Assembly: GCA_002841975.1 (NCBI GenBank)
Contig: PHBQ01000021.1
Span: 1-39,604, forward strand
Source: Candidatus Cloacimonetes bacterium HGW-Cloacimonetes-1
GTDB taxonomy: Bacteria > Cloacimonadota > Cloacimonadia > Cloacimonadales > Cloacimonadaceae
Direction: 5' to 3'
Length of the DNA stretch: 39,604 nucleotides
The translations under genes and the position numbers were made by a program. How positions within the stretch are numbered: the stretch's first letter is position 1; every line of letters begins with the position of its first letter. Shown piece after piece: positions 1 through 7,686 of this stretch. The notes beneath the pieces were generated by a model. That model saw only the letters and a program-made list of their open reading frames with translations, was not told the origin of the DNA and ran no database searches.

Positions 1-96
1 ATACAGGACCAATCACTTTAACTACTCTAAAACAGCAGCCGTTCAGCTACCATGAATATTCAGTTAGTCCATGTACGATAGACACAAAAATACCGC

Positions 97-125
97 TTGA
101 CAATTTACTGACCGTCGGTCATATT
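97..125 (+). promoter_or_regulatory. Sigma70-like promoter with embedded palindromic operator, upstream of tetR
   Basis: A consensus -35 TTGACA (97-102), a 17-base spacer and a -10-like CATATT (120-125) precede the TetR-family gene at 176. The spacer holds the perfect 13-base palindrome TGACCGTCGGTCA (109-121), which sits between the two boxes and overlaps the -10. TetR-family dimers typically bind such palindromes and repress their own promoter, so autoregulation of the tetR-TonB receptor-lipoprotein operon is the likely function. Binding itself is inference. Confidence 0.65.
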
Positions 126-175
126 GTTTCCATATGACTACACAAACATCGTAGTTGATTACAAAGGAATAAGTT

Positions 176-874
176 ATGGGAATCGAAGAACGAAAACAAC
201 GAGAACGAGAACAACGTCGCAACACGATCATCAAAGCAGCTTTAACTGTCTTTTTAAAGAAAGATGTGTCCGGAACGACGATGGAAGAAATTGCTGAAAA
301 AGCTGAACTGAGTAAAGCTACTCTGTACCTGTACTTCAAAAACAAGGAAGAGATATTCTTGAATGTACTGATTCTTGTTTATAAAAAGTATGCGGAGCTA
401 CTGGAAGCGGAAGCGAATATTGAGATCACTTCCCTGGAACGCGTCAGATCGATGGGAAGAGCCTATCTGAAGTTTTATCGAGAACACTACAACTACTATA
501 GATTGATGAACAATTTCAATTCACAGATCGATATCGATCTATCTGCCTATGAAGTAAGCCAGGAAATGTCCAAAGCCAAAAACAGAATTTGGGAAATCGT
601 ATGCGCTCCCATCACTGCGGGAATTGCAGAGGGAATCTTCAAAGCTGATACGGTACCATTGGAAGTAGGAATTACTCTGTGGACAGCCAGTACCGGTGTA
701 ATCAATCTCTGGGATCATATCCAACATTCTGCTCAATCCGTTCAGAAGCCAGCGGAAAAATCAATGGAGTCATCTTACGGGCATATGATTAATGTAAATT
801 TTGAACGCATCCTGCTAAATCTGTGGGATGCTGTGTTTCATAATATCTTAGTCGACAAGACTTTGAGCAATTAG
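176..874 (+). CDS. TetR/AcrR family transcriptional regulator
   Basis: This is a 232-residue protein with an N-terminal TetR helix-turn-helix at about residues 15-62, including the typical stretch TTMEEIAEKAELSKATLYLY followed by FKNKEEIF. The remaining ~165 residues form the helical ligand-binding and dimerisation part, which is too variable to predict a ligand. Length is normal for the family. The ATG at 176 follows an AAAGGAATAAGTT ribosome-binding region. It is the first gene of a probable operon with the TonB-dependent receptor (24 bases downstream) and the lipoprotein. A perfect palindrome in its own promoter suggests it represses this operon in the absence of a ligand. Family assignment is secure; regulon and ligand are unknown. 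Confidence 0.93.
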   Translation: MGIEERKQREREQRRNTIIKAALTVFLKKDVSGTTMEEIAEKAELSKATLYLYFKNKEEIFLNVLILVYKKYAELLEAEANIEITSLERVRSMGRAYLKFYREHYNYYRLMNNFNSQIDIDLSAYEVSQEMSKAKNRIWEIVCAPITAGIAEGIFKADTVPLEVGITLWTASTGVINLWDHIQHSAQSVQKPAEKSMESSYGHMINVNFERILLNLWDAVFHNILVDKTLSN

Positions 875-898
875 AACTACAATATACTTGAGGTGGAG

Positions 899-3235
899 AT
901 GAAAAAGTCATTATTGACAGTCCTGATTTTGACGGTGGCGATGCTGATGGAGTTATCCGCAGCCACTATCAGTGGTTTCGTAACGCGTAAGGAAAGCGAC
1001 GAACCGATGCAATATGCAAACGTTCGAATAACAGAGACAAAAGCTGGTGTTCAGACCAATAAGAAGGGATATTATGTGATAAACATACCCAAAGCCGGAA
1101 CTTATACTTTGGAAGTGAGTATGGTATCTTATCAGAGGCAAGAGATTTCATTCACGATTGTTTCCGAAGATGAAAACATCAGCCAGGCCGTTCAAATGCA
1201 AAAAGAGGGAATCGAGCTTGCCAGAGTGATGGTCATGGGAAGAAAAGAAAATGAAACTGAAGACGATACTCCCCAGATTAAGGTTAGCTTGATTCGCCAA
1301 AGTACAGAGGACATTCAAAACGTGGTGTCTGTAGCTGAATCAGACGTATTCCGGGCGATTCAAACCTTACCGGGTGTAGCACCGATCTCGGACTTTTCAT
1401 CAGGTCTTTACGTACGGGGTGGGAGTCCCGACCAAAACCTGATCTTGTTAGACGATATCGATGTGTACAACCCGAATCATTTTGGAGGGATCTTTAGTAC
1501 ATTCAATTCTGATGCAGTGGAAAGTGTAGATTTGATGAAAGGCGGTTATCCGGCACAATATGGTGGACGCTTGTCATCTGTATTGGATGTTACAAATCGA
1601 CAGGGTAATAGAAATTATCATCAAGGAACTGCCAGATTGAGTGCAATCTCCTCCAGTGCTACCTTGGAAGGTCCATGGAAACTGGGTAACCAAAGTGGAT
1701 CCTATATGGGATCATTCCGCAGAACCTATGTCGAACTGATTCAAGCTTTGATCGATGATATTCCAGATTACTATTTTTACGATGGACATGCCAAGCTGAA
1801 CTGGGATCTTGATATCAATAACAAACTGAGTGCCAGCACCTATTTTGGGAAAGACAATCTGGTCTTTGATTTTGGTCAAACTCTGAAGCTGGATTGGGGC
1901 AATCGAACCTTTACCACACAGTGGGTTCATTTGTTTAATCCCACCCTGTTCTCACACTTTATCATTGCCGGGAGTGAGTTCCGCAGTAATTTTAACCAGA
2001 TTTCAGAAGATAGTGGAGACACGTTTTCCAGAAAGAATGGGATAGACGACGTGACAGCCAAGGGAATGCTGAGTTGGAATCCCAATAACCAGCATCAAGT
2101 TGATTTTGGCTACGAGGCAAAGCTCAATGATACTTGGCTCAAGATGAAAACCAGTTATCAGTACGACACCAATTCTTTGCCGGATGTGGATGTATCATCA
2201 TTGACCAGTGCCTTGTACTTGCAGGATGTTTGGGATATAAACTCTTTGTGGACGATTCAGCCCGGGTTACGTGCCTCATGGTACAAGACCCTGGATATAA
2301 ACTTACCGAGCGCTCCAGATGCATCATATTTTAATCTCGAACCTCGTTTATCGATTCGTCGTAAACTGGGTTTATCAGAGAGTGTTTATGCAAATTACGG
2401 AAGATACTATCAATATTTGACTTTGATGTCGATGGGCATGAGTACACCATTTGATATTTGGTTCCCACTAGACGGCAGTTTAAACCCCGGAATCAGCGAT
2501 CACTATACTCTGGGTTACAAACGTCAAATCTCGGAATCCTTTGATTTTGACGTGGAAGCATATTACAAAGACTACAGAAACATCCTGGAGTATAATATCG
2601 CCACAGGTTTCAACTGGGACAACGAGAACGGGCAACTGGCAGATACTTTTCACTTGGGGAAAGGTTATACTTATGGAGCAGATTTTCAGCTGCGGACAAA
2701 TTGGCGCGGCTTGGAAGGTTTCATCGGTTATACAATCAGCAAAACTCAAAGAAAGATGAGCGGGATGAATCTCGTTCCGGAGACCGGAGAGGGCAGGTTC
2801 TTTTATCCCAGGTACGATCGTAGTCATGCCATCAATCTGGTCGAAACCTTTAACCTTAGTCAATATACCGGAAAGCAAATATTGGGTGCAGATTTCAAGA
2901 TCGGGATCAATTTTGCTTATACTTCCGGACAACCTAATCAAAGACCTGAACGTATTTTCTTTGATGGTGAGGATTTCCAGCTAATATACAGTTACACTGA
3001 TCGGGAAAGATTGCCGGAATACGTTAGATTGGATATCAGCACCAAGTACGAATATCAGAAATCATGGGGAACGATTGAGCCATATCTGGAAGCTGTCAAT
3101 GTCTTCAACCGCAAAAATGTAGGATCCCGTGATTATTATATCTCGCCCAATGCTGCCGGTGAACTGGAATTGAAACACCGCGATGGAACTCAGTTTCCCT
3201 TCATCCCATTCATTGGCGTAAATGTGAAATGGTAG
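899..3235 (+). CDS. TonB-dependent outer-membrane receptor with carboxypeptidase-like N-terminal domain
   Basis: This 778-residue outer-membrane transporter starts with a signal peptide (MKKSLLTVLILTVAMLMELS). A CarboxypepD_reg-like beta-sandwich follows at about 22-110 (ISGFVTRKESDEPMQYANV). Next comes a plug domain at about 130-230 with the characteristic VRGGSPDQNLILLDDIDVYN and MKGGYPAQYGGRLSSVLDV. The rest is a beta-barrel ending in GVNVKW, with a terminal aromatic as usual for outer-membrane barrels. The ATG at 899 is preferred over the in-frame GTG at 893 because it sits 5 bases after GAGG. TonB-dependent receptors of this SusC-like architecture import large or scarce substrates using TonB-ExbBD energy. 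The substrate cannot be read from the sequence. It lies between tetR and a DUF4249-type lipoprotein, a frequent pairing in Bacteroidota-like genomes. Confidence 0.92.
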   Translation: MKKSLLTVLILTVAMLMELSAATISGFVTRKESDEPMQYANVRITETKAGVQTNKKGYYVINIPKAGTYTLEVSMVSYQRQEISFTIVSEDENISQAVQMQKEGIELARVMVMGRKENETEDDTPQIKVSLIRQSTEDIQNVVSVAESDVFRAIQTLPGVAPISDFSSGLYVRGGSPDQNLILLDDIDVYNPNHFGGIFSTFNSDAVESVDLMKGGYPAQYGGRLSSVLDVTNRQGNRNYHQGTARLSAISSSATLEGPWKLGNQSGSYMGSFRRTYVELIQALIDDIPDYYFYDGHAKLNWDLDINNKLSASTYFGKDNLVFDFGQTLKLDWGNRTFTTQWVHLFNPTLFSHFIIAGSEFRSNFNQISEDSGDTFSRKNGIDDVTAKGMLSWNPNNQHQVDFGYEAKLNDTWLKMKTSYQYDTNSLPDVDVSSLTSALYLQDVWDINSLWTIQPGLRASWYKTLDINLPSAPDASYFNLEPRLSIRRKLGLSESVYANYGRYYQYLTLMSMGMSTPFDIWFPLDGSLNPGISDHYTLGYKRQISESFDFDVEAYYKDYRNILEYNIATGFNWDNENGQLADTFHLGKGYTYGADFQLRTNWRGLEGFIGYTISKTQRKMSGMNLVPETGEGRFFYPRYDRSHAINLVETFNLSQYTGKQILGADFKIGINFAYTSGQPNQRPERIFFDGEDFQLIYSYTDRERLPEYVRLDISTKYEYQKSWGTIEPYLEAVNVFNRKNVGSRDYYISPNAAGELELKHRDGTQFPFIPFIGVNVKW

Positions 3236-3249
3236 TAAAGAGGTTGATC

Positions 3250-4188
3250 ATGAAAAGAATATTATTAATAGTCGCAACAGCAGTCACTATGTTGCTCAGC
3301 TTAACATCGTGCAGTGATTTCACGTCTCCGGACAGGTTCGAAGGCAATGCCTATTCGATATCCGGTCTCTTGGTTGCAGGGAATAGCATCAGCCTCGATC
3401 AACCGATCTATGTGTGTCGGAGCTCATCTATCAACGATTTCAATGCCCTTGAGCTCTTTGTGCCGGATGCTACGGTGTTGATCATCGACCAGAATACTAA
3501 TGAGCAGTTTAATCTGACGCCTGCACTTCATGAATACAAAGTAAAGTATGTTGATGAAAACAATCACGTCATTATAGCCGATCATGTGTATCGAATAGAG
3601 GTAGATATCCCGGGATATGACAAAACTGTTTGGGCAGAAACTCACGTGCCTGTATCAGCAGACTTAATACGTGATTACAATAATCTCGATGTAGCCGGTG
3701 AAGGCTATTCTGTTTCAGCAAATCCAATAGACAGTTTATCGTACAACGATTTGGATGTGAGATACCCTATCGCCATGAACACCGGTAACTATAGCGGACC
3801 CGTGAACTTGTATCTGGAGTTTTTCTGCTTGGAAGAGTTCTCTACAGCCTTAGAATTTACCAATCCCATCTTTGGAACTACGAACCCCAGTTCAAACATG
3901 GAATCGGATTATTATGAAGCTGGTGAGTCTATCCGTAGGATCCATTTCATAGGAAGATATACTTCTATGCAACAGCCGGACTATCAGGATAATTACCTGT
4001 TGGTAAATGACTTCAAACAAGCATTTATCTTTTTTGGAAGGTATCGGGTCACTGCCTATGCCGTGGACGATAACTATTATAAATACTCCTACATGCCGGA
4101 AGGCTATTTGTATGGAGGTGTTCACAACGGCCTCGGTTATTTCGGATCTGCGAGTGGCGGGAAAATGTTTACTAAGGTTTACAAGTAA
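3250..4188 (+). CDS. DUF4249-like outer-membrane-associated lipoprotein
   Basis: This 312-residue protein has a lipoprotein signal peptide (MKRILLIVATAVTMLLSLTSC) with an LTSC lipobox, so the mature protein begins with a lipidated Cys at residue 21. The mature part resembles DUF4249 proteins: an early beta-rich segment (ISGLLVAGNSISLDQPIYV), then DATVLIIDQ and YRIEVDIPGYD. DUF4249 proteins usually accompany TonB-dependent receptors and probably act as surface partners. The ATG at 3250 is chosen because GAGG lies just upstream and the lipoprotein signal starts there; an ATG at 3229 would overlap the receptor gene. The upstream gene ends at 3235, so the two are probably cotranscribed. A terminator follows 23 bases after the stop. 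Function beyond the pairing is unknown. Confidence 0.8.
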   Translation: MKRILLIVATAVTMLLSLTSCSDFTSPDRFEGNAYSISGLLVAGNSISLDQPIYVCRSSSINDFNALELFVPDATVLIIDQNTNEQFNLTPALHEYKVKYVDENNHVIIADHVYRIEVDIPGYDKTVWAETHVPVSADLIRDYNNLDVAGEGYSVSANPIDSLSYNDLDVRYPIAMNTGNYSGPVNLYLEFFCLEEFSTALEFTNPIFGTTNPSSNMESDYYEAGESIRRIHFIGRYTSMQQPDYQDNYLLVNDFKQAFIFFGRYRVTAYAVDDNYYKYSYMPEGYLYGGVHNGLGYFGSASGGKMFTKVYK

Positions 4189-4211
4189 TACACTGCTCGG
4201 TCTCAGAATAC

Positions 4212-4239
4212 AACGCCGGATCTCATTCCGGCGTTTTTT
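4212..4239 (+). terminator. Rho-independent terminator after lipoprotein gene
   Basis: A nine-base-pair stem (AACGCCGGA 4212-4220 and TCCGGCGTT 4227-4235) with a six-base loop is followed by a T run, so it ends the tetR-receptor-lipoprotein transcript and separates it from the decarboxylase operon. Confidence 0.9.
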
Positions 4240-4298
4240 ACTTTTCTTTCACTTGTGCTGAAAATAGTCCTTCTGCCTTACTCTCCTTGCATACAATG

Positions 4299-4317
4299 GA
4301 GTGAATCAGATTCACTC
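4299..4317. promoter_or_regulatory. Perfect 19-base palindrome, possible operator upstream of the decarboxylase operon
   Basis: GAGTGAATC, a single A, then GATTCACTC form a perfect 9-1-9 inverted repeat without a T tract, so it does not look like a terminator. Its size and symmetry fit a binding site for a dimeric repressor such as a TetR-type protein. It lies 179 bases before mmdA. Its role is inferred from position and symmetry only. Confidence 0.45.
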
Positions 4318-4495
4318 TTCGGTAGGAATTACTGCTCCCCCTGATATGGAATAATAGGAACGCAGCATCCACAATAATCTAATTTCTCAATACAGAGAAA
4401 TGATATTATAAATTCCTTTACGAAAATGCCACATCTCATATTGTGACCTAAATTTACCAGATTTTAAGATTAAAAATAGATAAAAGGAAGAAGTA

Positions 4496-6046
4496 ATGGA
4501 AATTCCAAAATCAATTGTGGACTTAAGGTCCAGACGAGATGAAGCTATCCTGGGCGGAGGCGAAAAACGCATCGCTGAACAACATGATAAGGGTAAGCTG
4601 ACGGCTCGTGAACGGATTGAACTTCTTGTCGATCCCGATAGCTTCGAAGAGTTTGATCTCTTTGTTACTCACCAATGTACTAATTTTGGTATGGAAAAGA
4701 CCAAGTATTCCGGAGACGGAGTGGTCACAGGGTGTGGAACCATCAACGAAAGACTCGTTTACATTTTTGCCCAGGACTTCACCGTATTTGGTGGATCCTT
4801 GTCCAAAACATATGCTGAAAAGATCTGCAAGATCATGGATATGGCCCTCAAAAATGGCTGCCCGCTGATCGGCTTAAACGATTCCGGCGGTGCCAGAATC
4901 CAGGAAGGTGTAGATGCTCTGGCAGGATATGCAGAGATCTTTTGGCGCAACGTCATGGCTTCCGGGGTAATCCCTCAGATATCTGCTATCTTGGGACCCT
5001 GTGCAGGTGGCGCAGTGTATTCTCCTGCAATCACAGACTTTGTGATCATGGATAGCAAACAAAGCTATATGTTTGTAACCGGACCCAAGGTGGTGAAAAC
5101 GGTTCTCAACGAGACTGTTACCACCGAAGATCTGGGTGGTGCCATGATGCACTCTTCGAAGAGCGGTGTAGCACATTTTGTTTCTGAAGATGAAGAAGAA
5201 GCAATGCTCATCATCAAGAAACTCCTCAGCTACATCCCTTCCAACAATATGCAGGACGCTCCATACATACTAACCTCAGATCCTGTGGATAGATTTTGCG
5301 ATGAACTCAATACCATAATCCCAGAGAATCCTAACAAGCCATACGATATGCTGGATGTGATTCGTTCCCTCGTTGATGAAGGTGAGTTTCTGGAAGTATC
5401 ACGTAACTATGCACAGAACATCGTGATCGGTTATGGTCGCCTGAATGGCCACACAATAGGCATCGTGGCAAACCAACCAAAGTTTCTGGCCGGCGTGCTG
5501 GATAATGATGCCTCCATCAAAGCCGCTCGTTTCGTTCGCTTTTGTGATGCTTTCAATATTCCACTGGTGGTATTGGAAGACGTTCCCGGTTTCCTTCCGG
5601 GCACCAATCAAGAGCATAATGGGATCATCCGTAATGGAGCCAAGCTGCTTTATGCCTTTGCCGAAGCAACGGTTCCGAAGATCACTGTGATCATCCGTAA
5701 AGCCTATGGTGGAGCCTATTGCGTAATGAACAGCCGTCACATGAGAGCAGATCTTGTCTATGCCTGGCCAACTGCCGAAATAGCTGTCATGGGTCCCAAG
5801 GGCGCAGTGGAAGTGATCTTTAGAAAGGACGCTATGAACTCCGATAATCCCAAGAAGGTACTCTCTGAGAAAGAACAAGAATACCGTGATAAATTTGCAA
5901 ATCCCTTCAATGCCGCCGAGAAAGGCTATATAGATGACATCATCGAACCAGCGCGCACCAGATTCCGCTTGATCCGCGCTATGGAAATGCTTGCCAACAA
6001 AAAAGACACAATCCCCCCGCGCAAGCATGGTAATATCCCATTATAG
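4496..6046 (+). CDS. mmdA: Methylmalonyl-CoA decarboxylase alpha subunit (acyl-CoA carboxyltransferase)
   Basis: This 516-residue carboxyltransferase has the two crotonase-like halves typical of propionyl-CoA carboxylase beta and methylmalonyl-CoA decarboxylase alpha subunits. Recognisable segments are [48 protein letters not shown] and [12 protein letters not shown]. The C-terminal half has [20 protein letters not shown] and [15 protein letters not shown], which form the second acyl-CoA site. It transfers the carboxyl group from a CoA ester (probably (S)-methylmalonyl-CoA) to biotin on the carrier. The three downstream genes complete a sodium-pumping decarboxylase, so a role in decarboxylation rather than ATP-driven carboxylation is inferred. 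No biotin carboxylase is nearby. Glutaconyl-CoA or another substrate cannot be fully excluded. The start has a strong AAAGGAAG ribosome-binding site. Confidence 0.9.
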   Translation: MEIPKSIVDLRSRRDEAILGGGEKRIAEQHDKGKLTARERIELLVDPDSFEEFDLFVTHQCTNFGMEKTKYSGDGVVTGCGTINERLVYIFAQDFTVFGGSLSKTYAEKICKIMDMALKNGCPLIGLNDSGGARIQEGVDALAGYAEIFWRNVMASGVIPQISAILGPCAGGAVYSPAITDFVIMDSKQSYMFVTGPKVVKTVLNETVTTEDLGGAMMHSSKSGVAHFVSEDEEEAMLIIKKLLSYIPSNNMQDAPYILTSDPVDRFCDELNTIIPENPNKPYDMLDVIRSLVDEGEFLEVSRNYAQNIVIGYGRLNGHTIGIVANQPKFLAGVLDNDASIKAARFVRFCDAFNIPLVVLEDVPGFLPGTNQEHNGIIRNGAKLLYAFAEATVPKITVIIRKAYGGAYCVMNSRHMRADLVYAWPTAEIAVMGPKGAVEVIFRKDAMNSDNPKKVLSEKEQEYRDKFANPFNAAEKGYIDDIIEPARTRFRLIRAMEMLANKKDTIPPRKHGNIPL

Positions 6047-6053
6047 GATCAAT

Positions 6054-6962
6054 ATGAAGGATATAAACAACCACTGTATCGTGCTTGTAATCGCGTTCCT
6101 GGCAATGTACTTGGGCATCTCCAACCTTGTTGCCAGAGACCTGATACAACCCGCAGCTTTGATGTCTGCCGAAGCTTCCATGATAGCCGGAGAGCAAAGT
6201 GTTCTGGATAGTATTGCCATTGTCCGAACCAAAGAGATCATGCAGGAGTTTGGGTTTTCCGATTCATATCGTCTATCCGAAGTAGCAGACAGACTCAAAA
6301 TAGGCGATGTCAAGAGATGGAAAACATTTCTAGGCTTAGAACCGGAAAACAGCAAACTAGATTCGAGATCATTGCGGCAGCTGGGTATAACTCCGCTGCA
6401 AGCTGTTCTGGCGCAAGAATCTACTATTTATGGATTCAATGAGTTAAACACCGTTTCAGAGCTAAGCAAAGCTCTAACTATTCCATCGAAGTACCTAAAA
6501 CAAAAGATGGGGATCGACCCTTTGGATCGGAGTGTGGATAATTCTTCAATCCAGGCACTTGATTTTTCAGTTGATCAAATCAACCAGATAAAATTAACCT
6601 TTGATAAAGAGAAAATGGCACTAGGTGGCAGTATCACCTTTGTGGGTTTACTCGTTGTCTTCTCTGCACTGATATTGACAAGTATTATCATCGGCAAACT
6701 CCAGCATTTCAATGCCAAACAACCCAAGACAAAGCCCATTCCTACCATCAAAATCTCAAAATCCGGCACTGTCATCAGTTCGCCCCGGACAATGAGCCAA
6801 AACGTGATTGTGGCTGCTATCACAGCTCTCCATATCCACAATCAGACTATAGAAGAAAGAAAAAAACTACTTCTTACTTTCAAGCGAACACCAATCAACC
6901 TCTGGCATGCTTCAAATGTGATAAACATGCCAAATCGTGAATACATGCGAAGAAGGAGCTAA
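6054..6962 (+). CDS. OadG-like membrane subunit of the decarboxylase, with duplicated internal domain
   Basis: This 302-residue membrane protein has an N-terminal hydrophobic segment (about 8-26) and a second one at about 193-214 (GGSITFVGLLVVFSALILTS). The second is typical of OadG/MmdD gamma-delta subunits that anchor sodium-pump decarboxylases. The C-terminus (VAAITALHIH, then a basic tail) also resembles OadG-related proteins. Between the two membrane segments are two ~48-residue repeats (about 73-121 and 133-180), each with an L-SE-(x)-L-x-I start, an LGL or MGIDP turn and an S-x-(x)-L-x-(x)-L end. The ATG at 6054 is chosen over the upstream ATG at 5991, which overlaps mmdA by 56 bases. 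It lies 7 bases after mmdA and 2 bases before the biotin carrier gene. Its exact contribution is inferred from context. Confidence 0.75.
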   Translation: MKDINNHCIVLVIAFLAMYLGISNLVARDLIQPAALMSAEASMIAGEQSVLDSIAIVRTKEIMQEFGFSDSYRLSEVADRLKIGDVKRWKTFLGLEPENSKLDSRSLRQLGITPLQAVLAQESTIYGFNELNTVSELSKALTIPSKYLKQKMGIDPLDRSVDNSSIQALDFSVDQINQIKLTFDKEKMALGGSITFVGLLVVFSALILTSIIIGKLQHFNAKQPKTKPIPTIKISKSGTVISSPRTMSQNVIVAAITALHIHNQTIEERKKLLLTFKRTPINLWHASNVINMPNREYMRRRS

Positions 6963-6964
6963 AG

Positions 6965-7684
6965 ATGAAGACCTACAAACTGATCATAAATAACGAAAAA
7001 TACGAGGCTAAAATCCTGGAATATAGCGGTTCCCATGCCAAAATCAGCGTCAATGGAAACGACTATATCATCCAGATTGAAGATGATGCCCACAGCACTA
7101 TCCCCAAACTGACTCGTCCCGAGAAAGCATCTGCTATGGCTCCCAACTTCACAAAAGGAACTGATGCAAACAGCGGAGAAGTCCGCTCTCCCCTACCCGG
7201 TGTAATAGTTACAATCTCCGTAAAAGAGGGCGATATTGTCAAGAAAGGACAGCAGATTATCTCCTTGGAAGCCATGAAAATGGAATCCGAAATCGCCGCT
7301 CCCACAGACGGAAAGATTTCCAAAATCCACGTCCGTGAAAAGAACCCTGTCCAAGAGGGAGACCTCTTGATTACTATAGAATGCGACGAAGTGTGCGTGA
7401 CGACTCCCACTCCAAAATCGTCTCGTCAAACTCCAAAGCCGCCTTCTGCACAGGTTACACAATCCATAGACAATATCGTACGAGCTCCATTACCGGGAGT
7501 CGTGCTTGATCTGAAGGTGGGAATTGGTGATGTGATCGGGAAGGATGACGTTGTTTTGATTCTCGAAGCCATGAAAATGGAATCCGAAATCAGTAGCAGT
7601 CTCAGTGGTAAAGTAGTGAAGCTATTTGTTCAAAAGGGTGCGTCTGTCCAAGACGGTGATCCTTTGATCGAACTCGAGGTTTAG
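6965..7684 (+). CDS. mmdC: Biotin carrier subunit with two tandem biotinyl domains
   Basis: This 239-residue protein has two biotinyl/lipoyl-attachment domains. Each has the attachment motif EAMKMESEI, with candidate biotinylated lysines at about 105 and 204, and each starts with an (A/S)PLPGV strand (75-80, 174-179). A Pro-rich, charged linker joins them at about 145-165. The first ~45 residues form an extra N-terminal segment (MKTYKLIINNEKYEAKI) common in MmdC/OadA-type carriers. It carries CO2 from the carboxyltransferase to the beta subunit. Single-domain carriers of about 120-170 residues are the norm, so the second domain is unusual. It lies 2 bases after the OadG-like gene and 2 bases before mmdB. 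Confidence 0.88.
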   Translation: MKTYKLIINNEKYEAKILEYSGSHAKISVNGNDYIIQIEDDAHSTIPKLTRPEKASAMAPNFTKGTDANSGEVRSPLPGVIVTISVKEGDIVKKGQQIISLEAMKMESEIAAPTDGKISKIHVREKNPVQEGDLLITIECDEVCVTTPTPKSSRQTPKPPSAQVTQSIDNIVRAPLPGVVLDLKVGIGDVIGKDDVVLILEAMKMESEISSSLSGKVVKLFVQKGASVQDGDPLIELEV

Positions 7685-7686
7685 TA

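Larger units (their letters stand above)
4189..4495. other. Intergenic region between lipoprotein gene and decarboxylase operon
   Basis: This 307-base gap has no convincing gene. It contains the terminator of the preceding operon (4212-4239) and a perfect 19-base palindrome (4299-4317). The rest is AT-rich leader ahead of mmdA, where a weak TTGTGA-17-TTAAGA promoter-like pair (4441-4469) can be seen. The decarboxylase ribosome-binding site AAAGGAAGAAG lies just before 4496. Confidence 0.7.

Noticed and set aside
5399-6028. A 209-codon minus-strand frame inside mmdA
   Set aside because: It lies fully antisense to a conserved gene and its product is Cys/His-rich without a recognised fold. It is a shadow frame.
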